Assembly: GCA_946479285.1 (NCBI GenBank)
Contig: CAMLFH010000008.1
Coordinates: 141,542 to 205,541, forward strand
From: an uncultured Flavobacteriales bacterium
GTDB lineage: Bacteria; Bacteroidota; Bacteroidia; Flavobacteriales; Crocinitomicaceae
Reading direction: 5' to 3'
DNA length: 64,000 nucleotides
Shown: positions 42,411 through 51,435 of the stretch, in pieces
Layout: each line of letters starts with the position of its first letter
How positions within the stretch are numbered: the stretch's first letter is position 1
Program-made: the position numbers and the translations under genes
Notes under the pieces: generated by a model
The model's database searches: none
Told to the model about the DNA's origin: nothing
Seen by the model: the letters and a program-made list of their open reading frames with translations, nothing else

Positions 42411-44611
42411 TGAAGGATTTTTATTATCCACCGAAGAGAAGAACGAGTGCGGGAATAATACACTGTGCTCGTTGTTTTTATATCAAAATTCGTAGTACTT
42501 TTGTCGCTGAAAAAAAACTGACTTTGCGTTTAATAGCTTTATTTACAACCACCTTTTTAATTACGATCATTTCGTTTAATTCATCGGCCGGAGAATCGGA
42601 TTCTCTCTCGAATAATGTGCGCGTTTTGGTAAAGAAGATCCAGGCAAAACACGTCCAGCCAAGGGCTGTAGATGCTGCATTTGGAAACCTGGTACACGAT
42701 TATTTTTACAGCTTTATTGATTCAAAAGAACAGATCCTTCACCAGGAAGACAGAGCTTATTTGAAAGGGTTGAGTTCCAAACTAAACGAAGATATTGAAA
42801 CCGGGAAGCAGCATTATTTCAACGAGTTTAACCGACTCGTTCTTGAACGATGTAAAGAAATACAAACCATTCAAAAGGCTTATTTAAGTAAGCCGATTAT
42901 CCTGAACAGCACGAAGAAATTCGATTTGAAAGACGGAAATAAGGTGACCAAAGCGAATTATAAAACGGTTTGGGAAAATAGTTTATGCCTGGATGTTTTG
43001 AATGAAATCGTTTCCATGCACCCGAAAAATTCGAAAACCTTGCTAAAAGATTCCCTGGTTCAATTTGAGAAAAAGGCCCGTGCAAAGATTGAACAGCGTT
43101 ATTCCAATTATTTGGAGATTGTTCAGGGAAGAGAACTGATGGAAGAAATGTATCTGAATGCCATTGCAATGAGTTTTGATCCGCATACTTTGTATTTCAG
43201 TCCCAGTCAAAAACAAGGATTTGTGGAAGAACTTTCTACTCAAAAAGAAAAGTTCGGGATCGGTTACGGATTGGACGAGCAAAATACAGTGGTGCTGACG
43301 GATATTCTTCCGGGAAGTTCTGCCTGGTTAAGCAATCAGCTTACTTCCGGAGATCATATCCTGAAAATCCGTTTTGGATGGAAAAATGAGAGCTGGTTGG
43401 AAGTCGGAACAGGAATCACCGGATTGAAAGCACTTTCTGAAGCATTCAAAGATTTTAAGGGTCGGCAAATTTCTCTTTTTATAAAAGACAAGGAGGGAAA
43501 TGAAATTCAGGTTGACCTTGAAAAAACCGCTGTTTACAACGATAACGACAACATCAAAAATGCATTAATGACCGGTAAGAAGAATATCGGTTATATCAGT
43601 CTTCCGGATTTTTACACCAACCATACTGCCAGTTATACCGAACAAGGCTGTGCAAACGACATGGCAAAATGCATTCTGAAACTGAAGAAAGACGGAATTG
43701 AAGGATTGGTTCTTGATTTGCGTGGAAATGGCGGTGGTTCTTTGTATGAAGCGATTGCACTTTCAGGTATTTTTATTGACTACGGACCCATTTTGGCTGT
43801 CCGCGATAACACCGGAGAAGTGAAAGTTTTGAAAGACATTAACCGTGGGTTTATTTACGACGGACCGTTAATGATCCTGATCGATGCGGGAAGCGCCTCA
43901 GCTTCTGAAATTGTAGCTGCAGTTTTGCAGGATTATAAAAAGGCTTTAGTTGTTGGAGTTCCTAGTTTCGGGAAAGCGACCAGTCAAATGGTTTATCCGC
44001 TGGATCCTTTAGTCAGTGATTTTTCAACCATACCGGAAAACCCGGATTATGGATATGCGAATATTACAGGAGGATTTCTGTACCGCGTAAATGGGAAGTC
44101 GAACCAGGGAGTAGGAGTAATGCCCGATATTGAATTGGGAATGACTGCTTTTGATTCAATCGAAGAGCGTGAACGAACTTATCAAAATTGGTTAGTTCCA
44201 ACAGCAATCGATAAGAAAATGACTTACACACCTTCAGCAACGAATTTACCGGTTGAGGGCCTGAATGCATTTTCAAAGAAACAGCGTTCCGAAGGAATTT
44301 ATGCAGCTTATTACAAGATCCTGGATTCTGTAGCTAAAGCATACAATGAAAATCAGGTGATTTCTTTAGATTTGAATGCTTTCTGGAACGAGTCACTAAA
44401 GAAAGATGCAACGGCTGACCAACTGAAAATAGTAAAGAAGAATACAAACTGGAACTACGAAGTCAAATCGAATTCATTTGACCAAACGGTATACGATCAG
44501 AACCCAATCCTTAATAAGTATTTTGAAGATTTTTCAACACGTTTGAAATCGGATATTGAACTTTTTGAAGCACTTGGGATTATGAATGAATGGCTGCAAT
44601 TAACCAGGTAA
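42410..44611 (+). CDS. S41 family C-terminal processing protease (Tsp/Prc-like)
   Basis: Periplasmic tail-specific protease. The long frame has 733 residues, but the signal-like segment RLIALFTTTFLITIISFNSS starts at residue 40, so TTG 42524 is a plausible true start (695 residues); a TACTTTTG box at 42496-42503 supports it. The Tsp N-terminal helical domain (about 60-270), a PDZ-like insertion (about 285-375, TDILPGSSAWLSNQ) and the S41 domain follow, with the GNGGGS loop, the catalytic Ser in IDAGSASASE and Lys in PSFGKATSQ. It removes C-terminal tails from exported proteins or degrades tagged ones. The TPR gene overlaps upstream. Confidence 0.88.
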   Translation: MKDFYYPPKRRTSAGIIHCARCFYIKIRSTFVAEKKLTLRLIALFTTTFLITIISFNSSAGESDSLSNNVRVLVKKIQAKHVQPRAVDAAFGNLVHDYFYSFIDSKEQILHQEDRAYLKGLSSKLNEDIETGKQHYFNEFNRLVLERCKEIQTIQKAYLSKPIILNSTKKFDLKDGNKVTKANYKTVWENSLCLDVLNEIVSMHPKNSKTLLKDSLVQFEKKARAKIEQRYSNYLEIVQGRELMEEMYLNAIAMSFDPHTLYFSPSQKQGFVEELSTQKEKFGIGYGLDEQNTVVLTDILPGSSAWLSNQLTSGDHILKIRFGWKNESWLEVGTGITGLKALSEAFKDFKGRQISLFIKDKEGNEIQVDLEKTAVYNDNDNIKNALMTGKKNIGYISLPDFYTNHTASYTEQGCANDMAKCILKLKKDGIEGLVLDLRGNGGGSLYEAIALSGIFIDYGPILAVRDNTGEVKVLKDINRGFIYDGPLMILIDAGSASASEIVAAVLQDYKKALVVGVPSFGKATSQMVYPLDPLVSDFSTIPENPDYGYANITGGFLYRVNGKSNQGVGVMPDIELGMTAFDSIEERERTYQNWLVPTAIDKKMTYTPSATNLPVEGLNAFSKKQRSEGIYAAYYKILDSVAKAYNENQVISLDLNAFWNESLKKDATADQLKIVKKNTNWNYEVKSNSFDQTVYDQNPILNKYFEDFSTRLKSDIELFEALGIMNEWLQLTR
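42496..42503 (+). promoter_or_regulatory. -7 promoter box inside the S41 protease 5-prime region (TACTTTTG)
   Basis: Exact TAnnTTTG match within the long reading frame; a start point near 42510 would lead to translation from TTG 42524, whose product has a clean signal peptide. Confidence 0.45.
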
Positions 44612-44663
44612 TAACTAACCCTGACGATGAATATCAGGATTTAACTACAAAAACAAAAATGCA

Positions 44664-45701
44664 ATGAAAAATCAACTCTTTAAAATCACGGTAATGATTG
44701 CCTTTTTCGGAATGGCAAATAGCTACTACGCACAAACAGCGGTTGAGTATATGAATGTTTTTACAACCGAATACGGAAAGATCCAACAAGATATGTGGGA
44801 TTACACCAGTTCTGTTTCACACGGTAAAAGTGCTCGTAAAGTAGAAAAAAGACGCGCTGAATTAATTCAAACCTCCAGTCAGGCATTGTCAAAAGCAAAA
44901 TCTGCAAAAGCATTCAACGGATCTACGCAGTTTCGTGATTCAGTGATCGAATACCTTCGGATCAATAATGTGGTATTGAAAGAAGATTACGCGAAAATTG
45001 TAGATATGGAAGCTGTTTCCGAAGAATCTTATGATGCAATGGAAGCTTACATGCTGGCGCGGGAACGTGCAAATGACAAACTGGTTGAGGCATCCGAAAT
45101 GGTTACCAGGCAGCAAAAAGTATTTGCAGATGCAAACAGCATTACTTTGATTTCATCAGAAGATGCGCTGGATAAGAAAATGGCAGTTGCCGGTGAGGTT
45201 TACGATACGTACAATGAAGTGTATTTGATCTTCTTCAAAAGCTTTAAGCAAGAGTTGTACCTGATGGATGCAATTAATCGGAAAGATATCAATGCAATTG
45301 AGCAAAATAGAAATGCTTTGATCTCAACCGCAAAAGAAGGATTGAAAAAATTGGATGAGGTGAAGTCGTATAAAAACGATAAGAGTATGGTTGAAGCAAC
45401 AAAAAAACTCTTGAATTTTTACATCGATGAAGCTACCAATGAAACGCCGAAAATGTCTGACTATTTCATGATGAGTGAGAATTATGCGAAAGTGAAAAAG
45501 GCATTTGACGAGATTCCGGAGAAGAAACGTACACAGAAAGATGTGGATGAGATTAACAAAGCCGGTAATGAACTGAATGCAGGAGTTAATACTTATAATG
45601 CAGCCAATCAGAATTTGAACAAGAAGCGTTCGGCTTTGATTGATGGGTGGAATTCAACAGCAGGAAAATTCACCGATACACACGTTCCGAAAGGAAAGTA
45701 A
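44664..45701 (+). CDS. Exported helical protein of unknown function
   Basis: The 345-residue protein has a signal peptide (MKNQLFKITVMIAFFGMANSYYAQ). The mature part is almost entirely alpha-helical and rich in K, E and A (ARKVEKRRAELIQTSSQAL, EEINKAGNELNAGVNTYNA-like tail), with no cysteine and no known catalytic motif. It resembles, at the level of pattern only, the LIC11966-type surface proteins. It follows the S41 protease by 52 bases and could be a substrate or partner. A palindrome with T-run (45733-45763) ends the unit. Confidence 0.7.
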   Translation: MKNQLFKITVMIAFFGMANSYYAQTAVEYMNVFTTEYGKIQQDMWDYTSSVSHGKSARKVEKRRAELIQTSSQALSKAKSAKAFNGSTQFRDSVIEYLRINNVVLKEDYAKIVDMEAVSEESYDAMEAYMLARERANDKLVEASEMVTRQQKVFADANSITLISSEDALDKKMAVAGEVYDTYNEVYLIFFKSFKQELYLMDAINRKDINAIEQNRNALISTAKEGLKKLDEVKSYKNDKSMVEATKKLLNFYIDEATNETPKMSDYFMMSENYAKVKKAFDEIPEKKRTQKDVDEINKAGNELNAGVNTYNAANQNLNKKRSALIDGWNSTAGKFTDTHVPKGK

Positions 45702-45732
45702 TTTGCTTTAGCATAAAAGATAGAACCGATCT

Positions 45733-45763
45733 GTAGGCACGCGACGCATCGCGTGCCTTTTTA
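45733..45763 (+). terminator. Dispersed palindrome acting as terminator
   Basis: GGCACGCGA / TCGCGTGCC forms a perfect stem around CGCA, followed by TTTTT. It is a member of the TAGG palindrome family (GTAGGCACGCGACGCATCGC) placed 32 bases after the upstream stop. The rest of 45764-45911 has the inverted repeat TATCTATTTTTAACGATAGATA in two parts and no gene. Confidence 0.75.
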
Positions 45764-45911
45764 ATTCCATAGATTTAGTATGATGAAGCAATTATCAAGC
45801 ATAGATATAGCGATAATTGTATCTATTTTTAACGATAGATAACTAACAGTTATTGACGAGGCACTTTGTCGAAGAATTTTTTAACTTGCAACCAAACAAA
45901 CCTTCAAATCC

Positions 45912-46772
45912 ATGAACAAATCAGCTCTTGCACTATTTTTAACTACCTTGATTGCAATCGTATCGTGTAACAATTTCTCTCCGCCAAAAACGGTCAACGG
46001 AGTTTACAATATCCCGCAAATCATTGATACTTCCGGGACAACTATAGCTACGCGCTTTTCTCCGCCCGAAGGATATCAGCGAAAAGCATCCGACAGCTCT
46101 TCTTTCGGATTTTATTTGCGAAATCTTCCACTGAAAAAACACGGTTCTGCAGTGCACTTGTACGATGGAAGTCTGAAAGGAAATCAGGGCGCGCATGTGG
46201 CAGTTATAAACATGTCGGTAGGCAAGAGGGATTTACAGCAATGTGCTGATGCGGTGATGCGTTTGCGGGGGGAATACTTGTTTCACAATCAGCGTTTTTC
46301 AGACATTCATTTTCGTTTTGTGAGCGGTTTCAATTGTGAGTATTCCAAGTGGCGGGAAGGAAACAGAGTTGCATTAAATGGAAACTCGGTAAGCTGGCAA
46401 AAAACAGCTGCAGCAGATAAAAGTTATGCTTCCTTCCTGAAATACATGGAAACGGTTTTCAATTATGCCAGTACGCTTTCCCTGGAAAAGGAATTGAGAT
46501 CCATTGAATTGAAAGATGTTGAAGTGGGTGATGTGTTAATTCGCGGCGGATCTCCGGGTCATGCTGTTATTGTTGTAGACATGGTGGAAAATCAGGATGG
46601 GCAGAAATTAGTGCTTTTGGCACAAAGCTACATGCCGGCGCAGGAAATCCAGGTGCTTATGAATCCGATGAATGGGAATTTATCTCCCTGGTACAACTTA
46701 GAAGAACGCCTGAAAATTTACACCGCAGAATATACTTTTGAAGCGTTTCAATTGAAGCGATTTGAGAAGTAA
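45912..46772 (+). CDS. DUF4846 lipoprotein
   Basis: The 286-residue protein begins MNKSALALFLTTLIAIVSCNN with a lipobox (IVSC, Cys19). The body matches DUF4846: FGFYLRNLPLKKHGSAVHLYDG (about 73-94), then NMSVGKRDLQQCADAVMRLRGEY and the second half DVLIRGGSPGHAVIVVDM with QSYMPAQEIQVL. The late conserved GD...H...D layout suggests a papain-like hydrolase fold, but the catalytic function of the family is not established. Probably anchored in the outer membrane. Confidence 0.85.
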   Translation: MNKSALALFLTTLIAIVSCNNFSPPKTVNGVYNIPQIIDTSGTTIATRFSPPEGYQRKASDSSSFGFYLRNLPLKKHGSAVHLYDGSLKGNQGAHVAVINMSVGKRDLQQCADAVMRLRGEYLFHNQRFSDIHFRFVSGFNCEYSKWREGNRVALNGNSVSWQKTAAADKSYASFLKYMETVFNYASTLSLEKELRSIELKDVEVGDVLIRGGSPGHAVIVVDMVENQDGQKLVLLAQSYMPAQEIQVLMNPMNGNLSPWYNLEERLKIYTAEYTFEAFQLKRFEK

Positions 46773-46883
46773 ATGATGCTTCAAAACACAAAATGCAAAA
46801 CTGAAATTAGCAAATTTGATTTTTATTAACTCCAGGAACCTAAAACCTTTTGAATTTTGAATTCAACATTTTGAATTAAGACC

Positions 46884-46891
46884 TATCTTTG
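46884..46891 (+). promoter_or_regulatory. -7 promoter box of map (TATCTTTG)
   Basis: Exact TAnnTTTG match. The expected start point (about 46898) lies on the first ATG in frame, so ATG 46919 is favoured as the translation start with a leader of about 20 bases. Confidence 0.55.
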
Positions 46892-46918
46892 CATTTCATG
46901 AATTTCCTCAATAAGAGT

Positions 46919-47698
46919 ATGATCAAATATAAAACAGCCGAAGAAATTGAAATTATGCGCCAGGCCGCTCAGGTCGTAAGCAGAACTTTGGGAAAGGTGG
47001 CAGAACTGATTCGCCCGGGAATTACCCTGGTGGAACTGGATCAAATGGCAGAAGCATATATTCGCTCTCAGGACGCAATTCCCGGATTTTTGGGATTGTA
47101 CGGATGCCCGAGTACCCTATTGATTTCTGTCAATGAGCAGGTTGTCCACGGTTTGCCAACGGACCGCCAAATTCAGGAAGGCGATATCGTTTCTGTGGAT
47201 TGCGGAGCAATTTATAAAGGATATTACGGAGATCACGCTTACACTTTTGCAATCGGAGAAGTTTCCCCTGCAAAAAAGAAACTGTTGGAAGTTACCCGCG
47301 AATGTTTGTATTTAGGGATTGAACAGGCGCAGGTAGGAAATCGGATCGACGATATTGGCTGGGCAATTCAAACACATGCTGAGAATAATGGCTACGGAGT
47401 TGTTCGCGATTTGGTTGGACACGGATTGGGTAAAACCCTGCACGAAGACCCACAGGTTCCGAATTACGGCAAAAGAGGTCGTGGAAAGAAAATCATGAAT
47501 GGATTGACGATTGCTATTGAGCCTATGATCAATATGGGAACGGACAAAGTGATCCAATTAGAAGATAATTGGACCATTGTTACTGCAGACGGTCAGCCGA
47601 GCGCTCATTTCGAGCACGATATTGCCGTAGTTGACGGAAAACCGGTGATCCTTTCCACATTCGACTATATCGAAGAAGCCCTGGATAAGAAAAAATGA
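46919..47698 (+). CDS. map: Methionine aminopeptidase, type I
   Basis: Removes the initiator methionine from new proteins. Starting at ATG 46919 (MIKYKTAEEIEIMRQAAQ) it has 259 residues. Metal ligands are in VDCGAIYKGYYGDHAYTF (two Asp), LVGHGLGKTLHEDPQVPN (His), IAIEPM (Glu) and FEHDIAV (Glu). Lacking the Zn-finger extension, it is the usual bacterial form. Its stop TGA overlaps the ATG of the membrane protein by four bases. Confidence 0.96.
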   Translation: MIKYKTAEEIEIMRQAAQVVSRTLGKVAELIRPGITLVELDQMAEAYIRSQDAIPGFLGLYGCPSTLLISVNEQVVHGLPTDRQIQEGDIVSVDCGAIYKGYYGDHAYTFAIGEVSPAKKKLLEVTRECLYLGIEQAQVGNRIDDIGWAIQTHAENNGYGVVRDLVGHGLGKTLHEDPQVPNYGKRGRGKKIMNGLTIAIEPMINMGTDKVIQLEDNWTIVTADGQPSAHFEHDIAVVDGKPVILSTFDYIEEALDKKK

Positions 47699-48312
47699 TT
47701 AGTGAACGCATTGTTTTACTAGCCGTTCTCACTGCCGGGATGTATGGAATATCCATTTATATGGATGGCGGCACCTTTGTTTTTCCTTTCGGATTGTATA
47801 AGCCCGGGATTTTATTAGTTGCCATTATTTTATTGATCGCAAACAGGAAGAAGCCCGGTTTACCTGAAATTACACTCCTTATTTCAGGAATTGCCCTGGC
47901 AGCTTCCTCTACATTTATCCTGCAGTTTTTCATTTCGGACAGTGAATTTGAGCAAAATGAGCAAGCAGTCAGGGAATTTTCAGCTTGGTTATTTCTGACA
48001 TTTGTTCTCTTCTTTTTTTTCTGGCAAATTCTGCTTGCCATGGAAGACAAAACGATTTTTCGCTGGCTGCAGATAGCCAATGCCTCTGCGATGATGCTTT
48101 GCCTGGTGATGGGGACAATTTCAGAAGCGGCTTCCGGAGAAATGTTTGTTTGGTTGATAGTTCCTACATTGATGTGGCTTTTAAGTGTTTTCTTCAACAG
48201 AACACCGAATCCACTGCATAAGTCGATGGCCGGCTTATTCGGTTTTGTCATTGGAAGCTCTTGGGTTTCAGCACTCTTTTTCGGACAAGACGCAATTTTA
48301 GGCAACCTGTAA
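47695..48312 (+). CDS. Integral membrane protein of unknown function
   Basis: The 205-residue hydrophobic protein has about six membrane helices (IVLLAVLTAGMYGISIYM, ILLVAIILLIANR, LLISGIALAASSTFILQFF, FLTFVLFFFFWQILLAM, ANASAMMLCLVMG, SMAGLFGFVIGSSWVSALFF). It overlaps map by four bases and so is translationally coupled. No conserved charged motif suggests a substrate. I do not recognise the family. Confidence 0.75.
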   Translation: MISERIVLLAVLTAGMYGISIYMDGGTFVFPFGLYKPGILLVAIILLIANRKKPGLPEITLLISGIALAASSTFILQFFISDSEFEQNEQAVREFSAWLFLTFVLFFFFWQILLAMEDKTIFRWLQIANASAMMLCLVMGTISEAASGEMFVWLIVPTLMWLLSVFFNRTPNPLHKSMAGLFGFVIGSSWVSALFFGQDAILGNL

Positions 48313-48325
48313 CATTTTCCAACGG

Positions 48326-49951
48326 ATGCATTATGGAATGAAGAACCAACTGAATATGCAGCACCGTTTACTCCTTATTTGTTTATTTCCATTTGTTCTG
48401 CAGGCCCAAACGATCAAGGACCAGGTTGATTTCGTCCTGAAAATAAAGCCCAGAAGCGTAGAGAAATACACCAAGCCCAACAGAAAAGATCAGATCTTCC
48501 TGGAAACAGCCTTCAACAATGCCATTTTTACAGACAAAGAATTGCTCAGTTCGGTAAAGGATAAAGTGATTCTGAAGATCGAATTGATTTATACCACTTA
48601 CCGGAAATCGGAAACCTTTGATCAGCATGGACTAAGCAGAAAACGTTTGGAAAGCTTGTTCCAGGCGGCTCCTAATAGCTTTGACCAATCTGGAATTGAA
48701 TGGGTTTTGATTGCCCAAACAGGGTGCAAATCCGCAGAAGACGGCGCGAATTTCTTTCATGGTTTTGCGATTACTTACCGCGATCTCCCGGATGTAATTA
48801 CGACAAAAGTGGAGACGAACTTTCTGCGTGAAGTTGCTTCAGGTAAGATCAAATCGTATGCATACGATACTTATTTGAAAAAGGAAACCGCGAAACTGGA
48901 ACAGGATTCATTGTCAGATGTGGATCCGGTGATTGTTCTTCCAAAGTTTCCGCACAGCGAACAGGCACGGATCAATTATTTTTCAAAATACCTGAATTAT
49001 CCGCCCGAATCTACCGGACCTAAGAAAGTAGATGTTCAGTTTATCATCAATAAAGAAGGAAAAATTACCCAGATCAATTTCCCGAATTTGCCAGGGCCTT
49101 CCCCTTATAAAGAAGAGGTGGCTGATTTCATCAAGAACATGCCGGATTGGACTCCGGGAACATTGAATGGCAAACCTACGGAATGCATGGTTCAATTTTC
49201 AGTAGATTTTATGAGTAGAGGAAGTGTTGTTCCTTCTCCATTGGAAGTCTTTGCAACGGAAGTTCCTCCGAAACTCAAACCTAAATTACCGGCATACGAT
49301 TACAATGCAATCAAACCTCAGCCATCTTCCAACCAGGTGAGCAAAGCTTTGACGAAATTGGATTGGTCAAAAGCTACGCTGGTTTGTGACGTTACGGGAA
49401 GCATGGCGCCTTACAATGCGCAGGTAATCGAGTTTATCGCTGCACAACTAAAGAACAGACTCCAAAGTCCGAAACAGTTCATTTTCTTCAATGACGGAGA
49501 CAATCGAAAAGATAAGACGAAGAAAGCGGGGCAGACGGGTGGTGTTTACAGCTATACTTCCACCAACCTGGATTCTATTTCCGAAATGATGATTTCTGTC
49601 ATGTCGAAAGGATCCGGTGGTGATTTGCCCGAAAACAACGTGGAAGCATTGATTTTCGCATTGAAAAGTTTCCCTAGAACCGAAAAGCTTATTTTGATAG
49701 CCGATAATTTTGCTTCTCCGAGAGATATGTCGCTGATTGGAAGTATAGGAATTCCGGTTTATGTGGTGGTTTGCGGCGGAACAATTTTAAATGCCGATTA
49801 TTTGGATTTGGCCTATCAGACAAAAGGTTCTTTGAGTTTTAATGGCATTGACTACGCTGATTTCTACAAATTTGAAGAAGGATCCACCATGCATATCGGT
49901 AAAACGACTTATGTTTTGAAAAAAGGGCATTTTGTGCAGAAAAGAGATTAG
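48326..49951 (+). CDS. TonB-C domain fused to a von Willebrand A domain
   Basis: The frame from ATG 48326 has 541 residues; ATG 48338 (MKNQLNMQHRLLLICLFPFV) gives a clearer signal peptide. The middle (about 213-300, VDVQFIINKEGKITQINFPN) is a TonB C-terminal domain, as in energy transducers that contact outer-membrane receptors. Residues about 345-530 form a vWA domain with a MIDAS start DVTGSM at 355-360 (DxTxS instead of DxSxS), SKGSGGDLPENN and VVVCGG. No transmembrane anchor other than the signal was seen, so it is likely periplasmic. The fusion suggests metal-dependent protein binding tied to the envelope. Function unknown. Confidence 0.8.
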   Translation: MHYGMKNQLNMQHRLLLICLFPFVLQAQTIKDQVDFVLKIKPRSVEKYTKPNRKDQIFLETAFNNAIFTDKELLSSVKDKVILKIELIYTTYRKSETFDQHGLSRKRLESLFQAAPNSFDQSGIEWVLIAQTGCKSAEDGANFFHGFAITYRDLPDVITTKVETNFLREVASGKIKSYAYDTYLKKETAKLEQDSLSDVDPVIVLPKFPHSEQARINYFSKYLNYPPESTGPKKVDVQFIINKEGKITQINFPNLPGPSPYKEEVADFIKNMPDWTPGTLNGKPTECMVQFSVDFMSRGSVVPSPLEVFATEVPPKLKPKLPAYDYNAIKPQPSSNQVSKALTKLDWSKATLVCDVTGSMAPYNAQVIEFIAAQLKNRLQSPKQFIFFNDGDNRKDKTKKAGQTGGVYSYTSTNLDSISEMMISVMSKGSGGDLPENNVEALIFALKSFPRTEKLILIADNFASPRDMSLIGSIGIPVYVVVCGGTILNADYLDLAYQTKGSLSFNGIDYADFYKFEEGSTMHIGKTTYVLKKGHFVQKRD

Positions 49952-50133
49952 TTAATTCAAAATTCAGAATTAAGAATTCAGAATGAAAAGCACCGGACAA
50001 TGAGAGCGAACCCGAAGCAGACGTTCCGTCGCATCAGGTTAAAGATGAGGATGAATCGCAGTAATCTGAGAGGGATTGATCAATTCAAGCAGAGTTAGAA
50101 AATGAATCTATATTAAATTGAAAAGGTGACTGA

Positions 50134-50208
50134 ATGCTTACGCTTGAGCTTATGCTTACGCTGGAGCTTCAGCATAGGCGCACAGCATTGGCGCAGCGCA
50201 GTCGAAGT
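50134..50208. repeat. Dispersed palindromic repeat cluster upstream of dusB
   Basis: CTGAATGCTTACGCTTGAGC, TTATGCTTACGCTGGAGC, TTCAGCATAGGCGCACAGC and GGCGCAGCGCAGTCGAAG belong to the GAAGCTTC family. The 323-base gap 49952-50274 holds this, AATTCAGAATT-type AT repeats, the palindrome TTCCGATAACTATCGGAA near 50224, and the dusB promoter. Confidence 0.55.
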
Positions 50209-50262
50209 CCATTTTGAATTTTGATTCCGATAACTATCGGAACATCATTTTGAATTTAGCTG

Positions 50263-50270
50263 TATCTTTG
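50263..50270 (+). promoter_or_regulatory. -7 promoter box of dusB (TATCTTTG)
   Basis: Exact TAnnTTTG match ending only four bases before the dusB ATG. The expected start point falls on or beside the ATG, implying a leaderless mRNA. Confidence 0.55.
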
Positions 50271-50274
50271 CATC

Positions 50275-51276
50275 ATGGTAAAAATTCGGGATATTGAATT
50301 GGGTGAATTTCCCCTTCTCCTGGCTCCAATGGAAGACGTGAGCGATCCGCCGTTCAGAGCTTTGTGCAAAAAGCACGGAGCAGATTTGATGTACACTGAA
50401 TTCATTTCTTCGGAAGGATTGATCCGCGATGCAATCAAGAGTCGCCAGAAGCTGGATATTTTCGATTACGAAAAACCGATTGGGATACAGATCTTTGGGG
50501 GCGACGAAGAAGCAATGGCCATGTCTGCGAAAATTGTGGATGCAACAGCTCCGGATTTATTGGATATCAATTTTGGGTGTCCGGTTAAGAAGGTAGTTTC
50601 CAAAGGTGCAGGAGCAGGTGTATTGAAGGATGTGGATTTAATGGTTCGTTTAACTCAGGCTTGTATCAAATCTACGTCACTTCCGGTAACTGTGAAAACC
50701 CGTTTGGGTTGGGATGATTCGATGATTAATATCATGGAAGTTGCAGAAAGATTGCAGGACATTGGTATTGAGGCTTTAGCAATTCATGGACGTACCCGTT
50801 CACAAATGTATAAAGGCGAAGCGGATTGGACCCAGATTGCTGCCGTAAAAAACAATCCACGTATCAAGATTCCTATTTTTGGAAACGGAGATATTGATAC
50901 GCCTGAAAAAGCATTGGAATACAAAAATCGTTACGGAGTTGACGGAATTATGATTGGTCGGGCAAGTATCGGCTATCCGTGGATTTTCAATGAAGTAAAG
51001 CATTTCTTTGCAACCGGAGAACATTTGGCTGCTCCCGGAGTGAAAGATCGGGTAGAAGCTGCCCGTGATCATTTAATGATGAGCGTAAACTGGAAAGGTG
51101 AACGTTTGGGTGTGGTCGAAATGAAGCGCCATTACACGAATTATTTCAAAGGAATAGCGCATTTCAAGGAATACCGGACCAAATTGGTTACATCGTTTGA
51201 CTTACAGGAAATCCTCGATATCTTATCTTATTTGGAAGAGAACTCGGAAGAGTTTGTGTTCTCGAATCCGGTTTGA
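50275..51276 (+). CDS. dusB: tRNA dihydrouridine synthase
   Basis: FMN-dependent enzyme reducing specific uridines in tRNA D-loops. The 333-residue protein has the TIM-barrel start LLLAPMEDVSDPPFRALC, the catalytic Cys102 in INFGCPVKKVVSKGAGAG, TVKTRLGWD, LAIHGRTR and the FMN phosphate loop FGNGDIDTPEKA...GVDGIMIGRASIG, followed by the helical tRNA-binding domain. It is most like DusB. A leaderless start is suggested by the promoter box. Confidence 0.95.
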   Translation: MVKIRDIELGEFPLLLAPMEDVSDPPFRALCKKHGADLMYTEFISSEGLIRDAIKSRQKLDIFDYEKPIGIQIFGGDEEAMAMSAKIVDATAPDLLDINFGCPVKKVVSKGAGAGVLKDVDLMVRLTQACIKSTSLPVTVKTRLGWDDSMINIMEVAERLQDIGIEALAIHGRTRSQMYKGEADWTQIAAVKNNPRIKIPIFGNGDIDTPEKALEYKNRYGVDGIMIGRASIGYPWIFNEVKHFFATGEHLAAPGVKDRVEAARDHLMMSVNWKGERLGVVEMKRHYTNYFKGIAHFKEYRTKLVTSFDLQEILDILSYLEENSEEFVFSNPV

Positions 51277-51392
51277 CTTCGGCATTTCGACTTCGCTCAA
51301 TGACCGAAGCTAAGTTACCGTGATTTACCAAATGTTTTATTAAATAATTTTCAGAAATAGACTCCCAATCGCACACCCTAATTTTTTAAGGT

Positions 51393-51434
51393 GGCTGAAT
51401 GCTTACGCTAAAGCTTCAGCGGGGTCGAAGGCAC
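51393..51434. repeat. Dispersed palindromic repeat downstream of dusB
   Basis: GGCTGAATGCTTACGCTAAAG followed by CTTCAGCGGGGTCGAAGGCAC closely matches the copy at 50127-50170, so similar copies flank dusB. Confidence 0.6.
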
Positions 51435-51435
51435 T

